Positions 8,774-17,252 of a stretch of 64,000 bases of DNA are shown here, piece after piece. Both the position numbers and the translations under genes were made by a program. Position 1 is the stretch's first letter. Each line of letters begins with the position of its first letter. Origin of the DNA: Bacteroides mediterraneensis (GTDB taxonomy: Bacteria; Bacteroidota; Bacteroidia; Bacteroidales; Bacteroidaceae); the NCBI RefSeq assembly GCF_016900355.1, contig NZ_JACJKA010000013.1, positions 33,146 through 97,145 of the forward strand, in the 5' to 3' direction. The notes below the pieces were generated by a model, which was not told the origin of the DNA, searched no databases, and was given only the letters and a program-made list of their open reading frames with translations.

Positions 8774-9145
8774 ATGGAATTAGCAGGAAGAGTGATTGCA
8801 GTTTTGGAGCCGAAAGGCGGTACTTCACGTAATGGAAATGAATGGAAAGTTCAAGAATATGTGATTGAAACACACGATCAATATCCGCGTCGTATGTGCT
8901 TTGATGTATTCGGTGATGATAAAATCAAACAGTTTAATATTCAGATAGGAGAGGAACTGAATGTGTCTTTCGACATTGACGCCCGCGAATGGCAGGGGCG
9001 CTGGTTCAACAGTATTCGTGCCTGGAAAGTAGAACGGGTAGGGGCAGCTCCTCAGATACCTCCTACGGAAGCTCCTTTCCCTCCGGTAAATGCGGCTCCG
9101 GCTGATTTCTCTGCCACAGATGAGAAAGACGATCTGCCGTTTTAA
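8774..9145 (+). CDS. DUF3127 OB-fold, SSB-like protein with acidic C-terminal tip
   Basis: This 123-residue protein matches the DUF3127 family of Bacteroidota. Residues 1-90 look like a single OB fold, alternating beta strands with aromatics (ELAGRVIAVLEPKGGTSRNG, GRWFNSIRAWKVER), as in single-stranded DNA-binding proteins. After a Pro/Ala-rich linker (about 93-112) the chain ends DEKDDLPF, closely resembling the DDDIPF tip with which SSB recruits partner proteins. I infer a second, small SSB-like protein. It is divergent from dnaN and followed directly by a terminator, so it forms a single-gene unit. Confidence 0.8.
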   Translation: MELAGRVIAVLEPKGGTSRNGNEWKVQEYVIETHDQYPRRMCFDVFGDDKIKQFNIQIGEELNVSFDIDAREWQGRWFNSIRAWKVERVGAAPQIPPTEAPFPPVNAAPADFSATDEKDDLPF

Positions 9146-9163
9146 AAAAGAGAAGAATATCAG

Positions 9164-9193
9164 AAAAGGTGCCCGAAGCGGTACCTTTTTTTT
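9164..9193 (+). terminator. Rho-independent terminator of the DUF3127 gene
   Basis: A 10-bp stem (9164-9173 with 9180-9189, one G-U pair) and a 6-nt loop are followed by an 8-nt T-run. It begins 18 bp after the stop codon. Confidence 0.85.
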
Positions 9194-9210
9194 GTGTCCG
9201 AAGAAAAGAA

Positions 9211-9247
9211 AAACTCCCCTGTGTGCATAAGTGGCACAGGGGAGTTT
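9211..9247 (-). terminator. Terminator downstream of rho
   Basis: A perfect 13-bp stem (9211-9223 with 9235-9247) lies just past the rho stop codon. The following minus-strand sequence is rich in T (TTTTCTTTTCTT). Confidence 0.75.
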
Positions 9248-9268
9248 CCTTCTTTTTATAGCTGATTC

Positions 9269-11275
9269 TCAAGAATTCATACTCATCAGGAATTCGTCGT
9301 TGTCCTTGGTCTTTTCCAGACGGTCTTTTACGAAGTCCATGGCTTCTATCGGGTTCATGTCCGCCAGGTACTTGCGGAGAATCCACATGCGGTCGAGTGT
9401 AGTCTTGTCCAGCAACAGGTCGTCGCGACGAGTACTTGATGCCACGATGTTGACAGCCGGGAAGATACGTTTATTGCTCAGGTTGCGGTCGAGCTGCAGT
9501 TCCATGTTACCTGTTCCCTTGAATTCTTCGAAGATTACTTCATCCATTTTGGAGCCGGTATCAATTAGTGCGGTGGCTACAATGGTCAATGAACCACCTC
9601 CTTCAATGTTACGGGCAGCACCGAAGAAACGTTTGGGTTTGTGTAGTGCGTTGGCATCCACACCTCCTGACAGCACTTTGCCCGATGCCGGGGAAACGGT
9701 GTTGTAGGCACGTGCCAGACGAGTGATAGAGTCGAGGAAGATGACCACATCGTGTCCGCATTCTACCATGCGTTTTGCCTTTTCTAATACGATGCCTGCA
9801 ATTTTTACGTGGCGTTCAGCCGGTTCATCAAAAGTAGAAGCAATTACTTCGGCTTTTACGCTGCGGGCCATGTCGGTCACTTCTTCCGGACGCTCGTCGA
9901 TGAGCAGCATAATCATGTACACTTCCGGATGGTTGGCGGCAATGGCATTGGCAATGTCTTTCATCAAAATAGTCTTACCGGTCTTGGGCTGTGCCACAAT
10001 CAGTGCACGCTGTCCTTTACCGATTGGAGCAAACAAATCTACCACACGGGCTGAAAGGTTGTCGTTATATCCCTTGCACAATTTGAATTTCTCGTCAGGG
10101 AAAAGAGGAGTAAGATGATCAAATGGAATACGGTCGCGCACCAAAGCCGGGTCGAGTCCGTTGATTTTGGATACTTTGACCAGCGGGAAATATTTTTCAC
10201 CTTCTTTCGGTGGGCGGATAGTGCCTTCAACCACGTCGCCGGTTTTCAAGCCAAGCAGTTTGATTTGTGATTGAGATACGTAAATATCGTCGGGTGAAGA
10301 AAGATAGTTGTAATCGGAAGAGCGGAGGAAGCCATAACCGTCGGGCATAATCTCCAGTACTCCAGTCCCTTGAAGAATATCGTCAAAATCGTATGCTTTT
10401 TCTGCAGGCTTTTGTGCAGAAGCCGTATTGGTCTGGTTGTCTGTAGCGGCTGCAGTCGGTTGTCCTGCAGGGGTGTTTGGAGCAGCTGCTTGCGTGTTAT
10501 TGTCTTTTCCTTGATTATTATTGTTATTGGGACGGTTGTTCCGGTTATTCTGGCGAGCCTGGCGCTGTGGAAATTTTTGTTTGGGTTCTTTAGCGGCAGG
10601 AGCGGGTGCTTCCACTTTAGTCGCTTCAAATTTGCCGAGCAGTTCTGAAGGTATCTCAAATTTTTCCGATGGCAGGTCTTCTATAGGGATAAAGTCGTTG
10701 TTGCTCAAATCCAATGGAGGAAGTTCCATGTCGTCATCGATGGGAAGTGGAGCAGCTGCTGTCGTTTCTTCTTTTTGTTGTTTTTCTGCTTCCTGCGCTT
10801 CTTTAGCCAGTGTCGATTTGTTTTTAGAACCCGGTTTACGTCCGCGTTTTGCTTTGGGCTTTTCTTCTGCGGCTGTAGTTTCAACAGGAATCGTTTCTCC
10901 CTCCGCAGGTGCCGTTTCTGTAATTGTTGTGTTTTCGGATGGAGCAGGTATTTCTTTAAATAAAGGTGCCGGAGCCGGGAGAACAGGGGTGTTGGCTTCC
11001 AGTTTCTGCGCTTTGTCTTTGGTAGCTGTATACACTTTATCCCCTTCTTTTTTTATGCTGATGCGTGAACGCTTGCGTGGCTGCCCTTCTTTGCGTTCTT
11101 CATTGTTTTGTTGGGCGGCCACTTTTTTGGTGGCACCGACAATAGCTTGTTCGTCCAGAATGCGGTATACCAATTCTTCTTTTCGCAGCGAATCGGTTTT
11201 TTTCAGACCCAACTCTTTGGCAATCTGCTGCAATTCCGACAAATCTTTGTCGTTTAATTGAATGATATTGTACAT
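9269..11275 (-). CDS. rho: Transcription termination factor Rho with a long disordered insertion
   Basis: This 668-residue hexameric RNA helicase/translocase terminates transcription. Residues 1-45 form the SAP-like Rho N domain ([24 protein letters not shown]). Residues about 50-293 are an extra low-complexity region rich in Ala, Pro, Glu, Lys, Gln and Asn, with a basic AT-hook-like [11 protein letters not shown] (143-153) and an Asn/Arg-rich part (235-260). The RNA-binding cold-shock domain follows (about 298-370) and then the ATPase (Walker A AQPKTGKT, 428-435; later [12 protein letters not shown]). E. coli Rho has 419 residues, so the difference is almost entirely the insertion. In B. thetaiotaomicron a Rho disordered region has been reported to drive phase separation. 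Confidence 0.97.
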   Translation of the reverse strand: MYNIIQLNDKDLSELQQIAKELGLKKTDSLRKEELVYRILDEQAIVGATKKVAAQQNNEERKEGQPRKRSRISIKKEGDKVYTATKDKAQKLEANTPVLPAPAPLFKEIPAPSENTTITETAPAEGETIPVETTAAEEKPKAKRGRKPGSKNKSTLAKEAQEAEKQQKEETTAAAPLPIDDDMELPPLDLSNNDFIPIEDLPSEKFEIPSELLGKFEATKVEAPAPAAKEPKQKFPQRQARQNNRNNRPNNNNNQGKDNNTQAAAPNTPAGQPTAAATDNQTNTASAQKPAEKAYDFDDILQGTGVLEIMPDGYGFLRSSDYNYLSSPDDIYVSQSQIKLLGLKTGDVVEGTIRPPKEGEKYFPLVKVSKINGLDPALVRDRIPFDHLTPLFPDEKFKLCKGYNDNLSARVVDLFAPIGKGQRALIVAQPKTGKTILMKDIANAIAANHPEVYMIMLLIDERPEEVTDMARSVKAEVIASTFDEPAERHVKIAGIVLEKAKRMVECGHDVVIFLDSITRLARAYNTVSPASGKVLSGGVDANALHKPKRFFGAARNIEGGGSLTIVATALIDTGSKMDEVIFEEFKGTGNMELQLDRNLSNKRIFPAVNIVASSTRRDDLLLDKTTLDRMWILRKYLADMNPIEAMDFVKDRLEKTKDNDEFLMSMNS

Positions 11276-11307
11276 AAAATAGGTTAAATGATATAATTAA
11301 TATTGGT

Positions 11308-11457
11308 CGTGTGAAACATGACAAACCATCGAGAGGTCTCTTTCCTCTTTCACACGTATTTGAATTTCGAAAGATTTTGATTGTTGTTTTTGATTTGGGA
11401 ATAGGATGCGATGTACGTTTCCAGATACCCTTTTGTTTCATTGCGAGGACAAAAGTA
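11308..11457 (-). promoter_or_regulatory. rho promoter and structured 5' leader
   Basis: On the minus strand TACTTTTG (11457-11450) fits the -7 consensus TAnnTTTG, which predicts a leader of roughly 170 nt before the rho start at 11275. Within it a perfect 9-bp inverted repeat, CGTGTGAAA/TTTCACACG (11356-11348 and 11316-11308), encloses a smaller GAGG...CCTC hairpin. Long leaders are common for rho genes, which are autoregulated in other bacteria. The gap 11276-11577 holds nothing else that I can recognise beyond the ridA upstream region. Confidence 0.5.
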
Positions 11458-11577
11458 AGTGTTTTTTGTGATAATCACGAATAAATGGTGACTTTTTTTC
11501 ATATTTCTCTCTCCCGATTGAAAGAAATGTGCTAATTTAGCCGTTGAAAATACAATTTAAATGATTGATTAACTCTT

Positions 11578-11955
11578 ATGAAAAAAGTAATTTTTACAGA
11601 AAAAGCTCCTGCTGCCATTGGCCCATACAGCCAGGCTGTGGAAGTAAACGGTATGGTATTCTTGTCTGGACAGATTCCGGTAGATCCGGCTACAGGCGAG
11701 GTAGTAGAAGGTGGAATCAAGGAACAAACCACACGGGTGTTTGAAAACATCAAGAACGTGCTGGCTGAAGCTGGACTGACTACTGCCAATGTAGTAAAGA
11801 CTACGGTATTCCTGTCTGATATGGCCTTGTTTGGCGACATGAATGCTGTGTATGCCCGGTATTTTGAGGGCGATTTCCCAGCTCGTTCGGCTGTAGCCGT
11901 AAAGGCTTTGCCAAAGGGAGTGCTGGTAGAAATAGAAAGTATTGCGGTAAGATAA
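11578..11955 (+). CDS. ridA: RidA family reactive enamine/imine deaminase
   Basis: This 125-residue protein of the YjgF/YER057c/UK114 family opens MKKVIFTEKAPAAIGPYSQAV and has the characteristic GMVFLSGQIPVDPATGE. It ends with FPARSAVAVKALPKGVLVEIESIA, which contains the Arg (in PARSAV) and Glu that bind the carboxylate and water in the trimer clefts. The family hydrolyses 2-aminoacrylate and other reactive enamines released by PLP enzymes. It is closed by its own terminator. Confidence 0.95.
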   Translation: MKKVIFTEKAPAAIGPYSQAVEVNGMVFLSGQIPVDPATGEVVEGGIKEQTTRVFENIKNVLAEAGLTTANVVKTTVFLSDMALFGDMNAVYARYFEGDFPARSAVAVKALPKGVLVEIESIAVR

Positions 11956-11962
11956 CCGCAGG

Positions 11963-12015
11963 CCGGAGCAGGCACGGGGGGAAGTTTTTATCCGGGGCTG
12001 CTCCGGTATTTTTTT
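11963..12015 (+). terminator. Rho-independent terminator of ridA
   Basis: A perfect 9-bp GC-rich stem (CCGGAGCAG 11963-11971 with CTGCTCCGG 11998-12006) is followed by a run of seven T. The run ends one base before the annotated start codon of the next gene. Confidence 0.85.
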
Positions 12016-12016
12016 A

Positions 12017-13243
12017 ATGGGTAATTTTGTGATGATGTTACTGAGAAAGTTTAAAATCAGGAAAGAGAATAAATGGAAGCTGGCCACTTTCGTGTTGGCC
12101 GTGCTGGTTGCCATTGCTACGACTTTGTATATTTTTAGGTATGAACCTTTTTCATCCGGACTGGAAATTACCGATGAACTGGGTGGAAATATCTTCCCCG
12201 TTACGATTCTTTCCACTGCTACGACGGATGCCCAGTTGATTGTGCCGGGCGACAGTACCTATTTGGGTAATCCTAAATCGTGTATCGCCATCAAGATACG
12301 CAGCCCTCATGCCAATAGCAAACTTCACATTGAATTAGCGGAGACGCCGTTTTTTGCCCATTCTATTTCTGAATTCATTTTGCCGGAGTCGGGGAAGGAA
12401 TACTTGATTTTTCCGGACGTAATATGGAACTATCAGGCGTTGCTGGAGAACACACAGGCCATGCCGGTCACGGTGTCGGTACAGGCGAAGCTGAACAACG
12501 GGCGAGTATATTCGGCGGTACATACCTATTCTGTGCGCAGCATCAACGAATGTCTGTTGGGCTATATTGACAGCAACATGAAGTTTCACGACACGGGTGA
12601 GTTCTTTGCCGCATATGTGAATGAGGATAACCCGAACATCAGTCAGGTGTTGCGCGAGGCTCTTGATTCGCGCATCGTCAACCGTTTCTGGGGGTATCAG
12701 AGCAAGGACACGATAGTGGTCGACAAGCAGGTGTATGCACTGTGGTATGTGTTGCAGAAAAGAGGGTTCAAGTACAGTTCCATCAGCAACAGCAGCCTTT
12801 CTTCGAACGTGGTGTTCACCCAGCGGGTGCGGACGTTCGACGATGCCCTGAAATCAGCCCAGATTAACTGTGTGGACGGAAGCGTGCTGTTTGCCTCTTT
12901 GCTGAAAGCTGTCAATATCAACCCGATTCTGGTGCGGGTGCCGGGCCACATGTTCGTAGGTTATTATACAGACCGTCTGCATCGGAACATTCATTTCTTG
13001 GAAACGTCCATGATTGGTGACGTGAACCTGGATGACTTCTTCCCGGAAGAAAAACTGGATTCTACCATGATGGGAAAGTCGCAGGAGAGTGTGTCGAAGT
13101 TCATGTTCGAGAAATCCAAGGAATATGCTACCCGTATTTACAACGAACATAAAGACCTGATTCATTCGGGAAAGGTGAACTACATGTTCTTGGAAATAGA
13201 CAAGGCCACGCGGGCATACGTACAACCCATAGCTGGAAAATAA
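12017..13243 (+). CDS. Membrane-anchored transglutaminase-like protein of unknown function
   Basis: This 408-residue protein has one N-terminal membrane segment (about 22-40, LATFVLAVLVAIATTLYIF), so most of it should lie outside the cytoplasm. The C-terminal half contains a transglutaminase-like arrangement: INCVDGSVLFASLLKAV with Cys285, PGHMFVGYY with His311, and HFLETSM with Glu329 as possible third residue. The middle region (45-200) resembles a beta-sandwich. The start is uncertain: ATG 12017 directly abuts the ridA terminator, and ATGs at 12032 and 12035 are alternatives. Substrate unknown. It begins the plus-strand run that continues with the metallo-hydrolase 5 bp later. Confidence 0.7.
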   Translation: MGNFVMMLLRKFKIRKENKWKLATFVLAVLVAIATTLYIFRYEPFSSGLEITDELGGNIFPVTILSTATTDAQLIVPGDSTYLGNPKSCIAIKIRSPHANSKLHIELAETPFFAHSISEFILPESGKEYLIFPDVIWNYQALLENTQAMPVTVSVQAKLNNGRVYSAVHTYSVRSINECLLGYIDSNMKFHDTGEFFAAYVNEDNPNISQVLREALDSRIVNRFWGYQSKDTIVVDKQVYALWYVLQKRGFKYSSISNSSLSSNVVFTQRVRTFDDALKSAQINCVDGSVLFASLLKAVNINPILVRVPGHMFVGYYTDRLHRNIHFLETSMIGDVNLDDFFPEEKLDSTMMGKSQESVSKFMFEKSKEYATRIYNEHKDLIHSGKVNYMFLEIDKATRAYVQPIAGK

Positions 13244-13248
13244 ACCTC

Positions 13249-13992
13249 ATGAAACTGGTGTATCTGTATCATAGCGGCTTTGCCCTGCTGGGCGAAGGCT
13301 ATACTATCGTATTTGATTATTTTGAAGATTCCCGGTCGGCCGACAAGGGGATTCTGCACGAAGAAATCCTTTCACGGGAAGGACAACTGTATGTGTTGGC
13401 CAGCCATTCCCATTATGACCATTTCAACCGGGAGGTGTTGTCGTGGAGCGCACGCCGGCCGGACATCGTCTATGTGTTTTCGCGCGACATTCAGCTTTCT
13501 GCTGGAAATACCCACTTGCGGACGATACACTGGATGGAGAAAGGCGATGTGTTTCAGGATGATTTTCTGGAAATACGAGCCTTTGGTTCGACTGATATCG
13601 GCGTTTCGTTCTTGGTGAAGGTGGAAGGAAAAACGGTGTTCCACGCCGGTGACCTGAACAACTGGCACTGGATGGACGAGAGTCCCGAAGCTGAATGGAA
13701 GCGCGATGAAGCTTTCTTTCTGAGAGAATTGGAAGATATTGCTGCTTATACTGACCGGATGGATGTGGTGATGTTTCCGGTGGACCCCCGGCTGGGAAAG
13801 GAATACATGCGCGGCCCTGTGCAGTTTGTGAAACGGATAAAAACTGCTATCTTTGTACCGATGCATTTCGACGAAGCCTATGCAAAGGCTGAGGATTTCG
13901 TCCCGTTGGCCGCACAGGAGGGTACACGTGTGTGGGTACCTGTCCGCAGGGGCCAGCAGACAGACTTGGATAATATGACTATAGAAAACTAA
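13249..13992 (+). CDS. Metallo-beta-lactamase-fold hydrolase
   Basis: This 247-residue MBL-fold protein has the metal motif HSHYDH (about residues 54-59, in LASHSHYDHFNREVL). Further metal ligands are suggested by VFHAGDLNNWHW and, near the end, by VPMHFDEAY. The family usually binds two zinc or iron ions and hydrolyses esters, phosphodiesters or lactams; UlaG-like hydrolases are the closest type by motif layout. No substrate can be given. The spacing to both neighbours is short (5 and 13 bp), so it is probably part of a small operon with the transglutaminase-like and VOC genes. Confidence 0.85.
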   Translation: MKLVYLYHSGFALLGEGYTIVFDYFEDSRSADKGILHEEILSREGQLYVLASHSHYDHFNREVLSWSARRPDIVYVFSRDIQLSAGNTHLRTIHWMEKGDVFQDDFLEIRAFGSTDIGVSFLVKVEGKTVFHAGDLNNWHWMDESPEAEWKRDEAFFLRELEDIAAYTDRMDVVMFPVDPRLGKEYMRGPVQFVKRIKTAIFVPMHFDEAYAKAEDFVPLAAQEGTRVWVPVRRGQQTDLDNMTIEN

Positions 13993-14005
13993 AATAGAAA
14001 AAGAC

Positions 14006-14383
14006 ATGGAAATAAAAGGAAGATTTGACCATTTCAATATCAACGTGACCAACCTCGAAAAAAGTATCCAATTTTATGAGAAGGCGCTGGGCTTGCACGA
14101 GTCTCACCGCAAGGAAGCGGCCGACGGTTCGTTCATTTTGGTGTATCTCACCGACGGCAGTTCAAATTTCCTGCTGGAACTGACTTGGTTGCGCGACCAT
14201 ACACAGGCCTATGAACTGGGTGAAAATGAAAGTCATTTGTGTCTGCGTGTGGCAGGCGATTACGACGAGGCCCGTAAGTTCCATAAGGAAATGGGATGTG
14301 TCTGCTTCGAAAACGAACAGATGGGACTGTATTTCATCAACGACCCGGATGATTATTGGATTGAGATTCTTCCGCTGAAGTAA
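14006..14383 (+). CDS. VOC family (glyoxalase/dioxygenase superfamily) protein
   Basis: This 125-residue protein shows two beta-alpha-beta-beta-beta repeats. The first starts FDHFNINVTNLEKSIQFYEKALGLHE, the second SHLCLRVAGDYDEARKFHKEMG. Possible metal ligands are His in FDHFNINV, Glu in LLELTW, His in SHLCLRV and Glu in YWIEILPLK. The layout is that of lactoylglutathione lyase (glyoxalase I), and such genes are often annotated so, but the substrate is not proven by the motif. It lies 13 bp downstream of the metallo-hydrolase. The pair resembles a glyoxalase I plus MBL (glyoxalase II-like) arrangement, which is only suggestive. Confidence 0.8.
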   Translation: MEIKGRFDHFNINVTNLEKSIQFYEKALGLHESHRKEAADGSFILVYLTDGSSNFLLELTWLRDHTQAYELGENESHLCLRVAGDYDEARKFHKEMGCVCFENEQMGLYFINDPDDYWIEILPLK

Positions 14384-14422
14384 ATCAGTCCGATGGGTAT
14401 ACGAACATAAAACAAACATATC

Positions 14423-15247
14423 ATGAAAAAATATATCTCTCCGGGGGCGTGGTTTTCACTGGAGTACCCCGACAACTGGTGTGAATTTGAGGATACGGAA
14501 GACAGCTTCCTGTTTTATAATCCGAACAAGTGGAGCGGCAATTTCCGCATTTCGGCCTATCGGGGCGAAGGGTCGGATTATGCTGCGGCGTGTATGGAAG
14601 ATGAATTGCGCAAAGTGCGCGGAGCCAAGAAAGTAAAGTTGGGAAGTTGGGACTGTGTCTATTCGGCCGAGAGCTTTCAGGAAAACAATGTGTGGTACAC
14701 TACGCACATCTGGGTGACCGGGCGAGGTGAGATTTCGGTGGAATGTTCGTTTACCGTAATCAAAGGAGAGAGCCCGAAAGCCGGAGAGGCAATTGTGGCC
14801 TCGTTGAAGGTACGTACTGCCTCCGACAAGCCGGTGAAAGCCGTCATTCCGGTGCGGGTGTTAGAAATCAACCAGATAAACGAAGATTACGATTGGGCCG
14901 TTTCCACGGTCAAGAAGCAGTTGACCAAGGACTTTACGGGCACGGAGGCCGATTTGGCAAACTTGCAGAAGGTGATGGACAGCGGGCGCTTCAACCCCAA
15001 GCAGCGTCAGGCATGGGAAGGATTCGGTACGGCTTTCGGCGTGATACTGGTCAATGAGATGGACGGCATGGAATGGGTGACGGTCATCGACGGACCGAAA
15101 GAATATCCGGCCTTGCAGTTCGGTGGCTCGAAGGTAAGAGTGAATCCAGTGGCCCTGATTTGGGACAAGGTGCGCAACGGACAGCCGTGCAACCTGAAAG
15201 CGGAATTCGAACGGATTAAGAACGAGGTGGAAGCGGCCATGGATTGA
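14423..15247 (+). CDS. DUF3805/DUF3806 domain protein
   Basis: This 274-residue protein has no signal peptide. The N-terminal half (about 1-135; KKYISPGAWFSLEYPDNWCEFEDTEDSFLFYNP) fits the DUF3805 family, and the C-terminal half (about 145-270; FNPKQRQAWEGFGTAFGVILVNEMDGMEWVTV) fits DUF3806. The N-terminal domain looks like a PsbP/Mog1-type alpha-beta sandwich. No catalytic motif is visible and the role is unknown. It stands 39 bp after the VOC gene and 34 bp before the ABC-F gene, all on one strand. Confidence 0.75.
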   Translation: MKKYISPGAWFSLEYPDNWCEFEDTEDSFLFYNPNKWSGNFRISAYRGEGSDYAAACMEDELRKVRGAKKVKLGSWDCVYSAESFQENNVWYTTHIWVTGRGEISVECSFTVIKGESPKAGEAIVASLKVRTASDKPVKAVIPVRVLEINQINEDYDWAVSTVKKQLTKDFTGTEADLANLQKVMDSGRFNPKQRQAWEGFGTAFGVILVNEMDGMEWVTVIDGPKEYPALQFGGSKVRVNPVALIWDKVRNGQPCNLKAEFERIKNEVEAAMD

Positions 15248-15281
15248 GCTTTCGGCTTATGTACTTTAGAAGCAATCAATT

Positions 15282-17147
15282 ATGACTCCTTATTTACAAG
15301 TAGAAAACCTGACCAAGTCGTTCGGCGACTTGGTGCTTTTTAATGAAATATCTTTTGGCATTGCGGAAGGACAGCGCATCGGACTGATTGCCAAGAACGG
15401 TTCGGGCAAGACCACCTTGCTGAACATCTTGGCGGGAAAGGAAGGCTATGACGAAGGAAAAATCACTTTCCGTCGCGACCTGCGCGTGGGTTATCTGGAA
15501 CAGAGTCCGAAGTATCCGGAAGAGCTGACCGTGCTCGAGGCATGTTTCTATCATGGCAACTCCACGGTAGAACTGATCAAGGAATACGAACGGTGCATGG
15601 AAACGCCCGGCAATCCCGGACTGGATGACCTGCTGGCACGGATGGAGCACGAGAAGGCGTGGGATTACGAACGACGGGCCAAGCAGATTCTCTCGCAGCT
15701 GAAAATCCGCGACTTTTCCCAAAAAATCGGACACTTGTCCGGCGGACAGTTGAAGCGGGTGGCATTGGCCAATGTGCTGATTACGGAACCGGACCTGCTG
15801 ATTTTAGACGAGCCGACCAACCACCTCGACCTGGACATGACCGAGTGGCTGGAGGAATACCTGAACCGCGGAAGCCTGAGTCTGCTCATGGTGACGCACG
15901 ACCGTTATTTCCTGGACCGGGTATGCTCGGAGATCATAGAGATAGACAACCGCCAGCTGTATTCTTATAAAGGCAATTACAGTTATTACCTGGAAAAACG
16001 TCAGGAGCGCATCGAGGCGACCAATGCGGAGATTGCTCGTGCCAACAACCTGTATCGCACGGAGTTGGAATGGATGCGACGGATGCCGCAGGCCCGCGGT
16101 CACAAGGCCCGCTATCGGGAAGAAGCTTTCTATGAATTGGAGAAAGTGGCCAAGCAGCGGAGCTATGACTCGAACGTGAAACTGGATGTCAAGGCGTCGT
16201 ACATCGGTTCGAAGATTTTCGAGGCCGACCATCTCTGCAAGCGTTTCGGCGACCTGGTGATACTGGACGATTTCTCGTACGTCTTTGCCCGTTATGAGAA
16301 GATGGGTATCGTGGGTAACAACGGTACCGGCAAGTCGACGTTCATCAAGATTCTGATGGGACTGGAGAAGGCGGATAGCGGGACGCTGGACATCGGCGAG
16401 ACCGTCCGTTTCGGTTATTACTCGCAGGAGGGGCTGAAGTTCAATGAGCAGATGAAGGTGATTGACGTGATTACCGACATTGCCGAGGTGATAGAGTTGG
16501 GCAATGGCAAACGGCTTACGGCTTCGCAGTTCCTGCAGCATTTTCTGTTCACTCCCGAAACACAGCACAGCTATGTGTACAAGTTGAGCGGGGGAGAACG
16601 CCGCCGTCTGTATCTCTGTACGGTGCTGATGCGGAACCCGAACTTCCTGGTGCTTGACGAGCCGACTAACGACTTGGACATCGTGACCTTGCAGGTGCTG
16701 GAGGAATATTTGCAGAACTTCAAGGGATGCGTCATCGTGGTGAGCCACGACCGTTATTTCATGGACAAGGTGGTCGACCATCTGCTGGTGTTCAAAGGTC
16801 AGGGTGACATCCGTGATTTCCCTGGCAACTATTCCGACTACCGTGACTGGAAGCTGGCCAAGGCGGAATACGACAAGGAGGCCGCCAAACCGAAGGAGGA
16901 AAAGACCCAGCGTGTCCGTTTGAACGAAAAACGTCGCCTGACGTTCAAGGAGCGGAAAGAGTTGGAGCAATTGGAAAAAGACATTGCTGCCTTGGAGGAG
17001 GAAAAGAAGCAGTTGGAAGCCTCCTTGTGCAGTGGCACCTTGAGTGTGGACGAACTGACCGAGAAGTCGAAACGTCTGCCAGTCCTAAATGACGAGCTCG
17101 ACGAGAAGAGTATGCGCTGGCTGGAATTAAGTGAAATTGAGGGCTAA
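15282..17147 (+). CDS. ABC-F family ATPase (ribosome-associated, Uup-type)
   Basis: This 621-residue soluble protein has two ABC domains and no membrane segment. The first has Walker A AKNGSGKTT, signature LSGGQLKRVAL and Walker B LLILDEPTNHLDLD; the second has GNNGTGKST, LSGGERRRLYL and FLVLDEPTNDLDIV. The linker between them is charged and helical, as in ABC-F factors that enter the ribosomal E site. A coiled coil (about 545-615, FKERKELEQLEKDIAALEEEKKQLE) closes the protein, as in Uup. It is closest to Uup by layout; antibiotic-resistance ABC-F subtypes are less likely. The 22-bp repeat array starts directly after its stop codon. Confidence 0.9.
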   Translation: MTPYLQVENLTKSFGDLVLFNEISFGIAEGQRIGLIAKNGSGKTTLLNILAGKEGYDEGKITFRRDLRVGYLEQSPKYPEELTVLEACFYHGNSTVELIKEYERCMETPGNPGLDDLLARMEHEKAWDYERRAKQILSQLKIRDFSQKIGHLSGGQLKRVALANVLITEPDLLILDEPTNHLDLDMTEWLEEYLNRGSLSLLMVTHDRYFLDRVCSEIIEIDNRQLYSYKGNYSYYLEKRQERIEATNAEIARANNLYRTELEWMRRMPQARGHKARYREEAFYELEKVAKQRSYDSNVKLDVKASYIGSKIFEADHLCKRFGDLVILDDFSYVFARYEKMGIVGNNGTGKSTFIKILMGLEKADSGTLDIGETVRFGYYSQEGLKFNEQMKVIDVITDIAEVIELGNGKRLTASQFLQHFLFTPETQHSYVYKLSGGERRRLYLCTVLMRNPNFLVLDEPTNDLDIVTLQVLEEYLQNFKGCVIVVSHDRYFMDKVVDHLLVFKGQGDIRDFPGNYSDYRDWKLAKAEYDKEAAKPKEEKTQRVRLNEKRRLTFKERKELEQLEKDIAALEEEKKQLEASLCSGTLSVDELTEKSKRLPVLNDELDEKSMRWLELSEIEG

Positions 17148-17148
17148 A

Positions 17149-17252
17149 AAACGCCTTTACGTTTGGACTTAAACGCAAGTGCGTTTTGATCCAAACGCAA
17201 GGACGTTTTAGGTAAAACGCAAGTACGTTTAAGAGCAAACGCACTTGCGTTT
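17149..17252 (+). repeat. Array A: five palindromic 16-bp units at exact 22-bp period
   Basis: Units start at 17149, 17171, 17193, 17215 and 17237, each 22 bp after the last. Each is 16 bp of the form AAACGC-NNNN-RCGTTT, for example AAACGCAAGTGCGTTT, followed by 6 unconserved nucleotides (ggactt, tgatcc, taggta, aagagc). The centre is AAGT, its reverse complement ACTT, or a close variant (CTTT, AAGG). The first unit begins 2 bp after the ABC-F stop codon. Array B (61157-61282) has the same unit and period. Function unknown. Confidence 0.95.

Noticed and set aside
15804..16970. Long open frame opposite the ABC-F gene (388 codons)
   Set aside because: It is antisense to two intact ABC domains and shows no recognisable motif. 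Long antisense frames are expected from the codon bias of the real gene.
17149..17252. CRISPR array
   Set aside because: The units repeat at 22 bp with spacers of only 6 nt, the units are palindromic and variable, and no cas gene is present.
17149..17252. Simple run of intrinsic terminators after the ABC-F gene
   Set aside because: The stems would be 5-6 bp and several units have a C-A mismatch at the inner pair. Only the last unit has a T-run. The exact 22-bp phase is not explained by termination.
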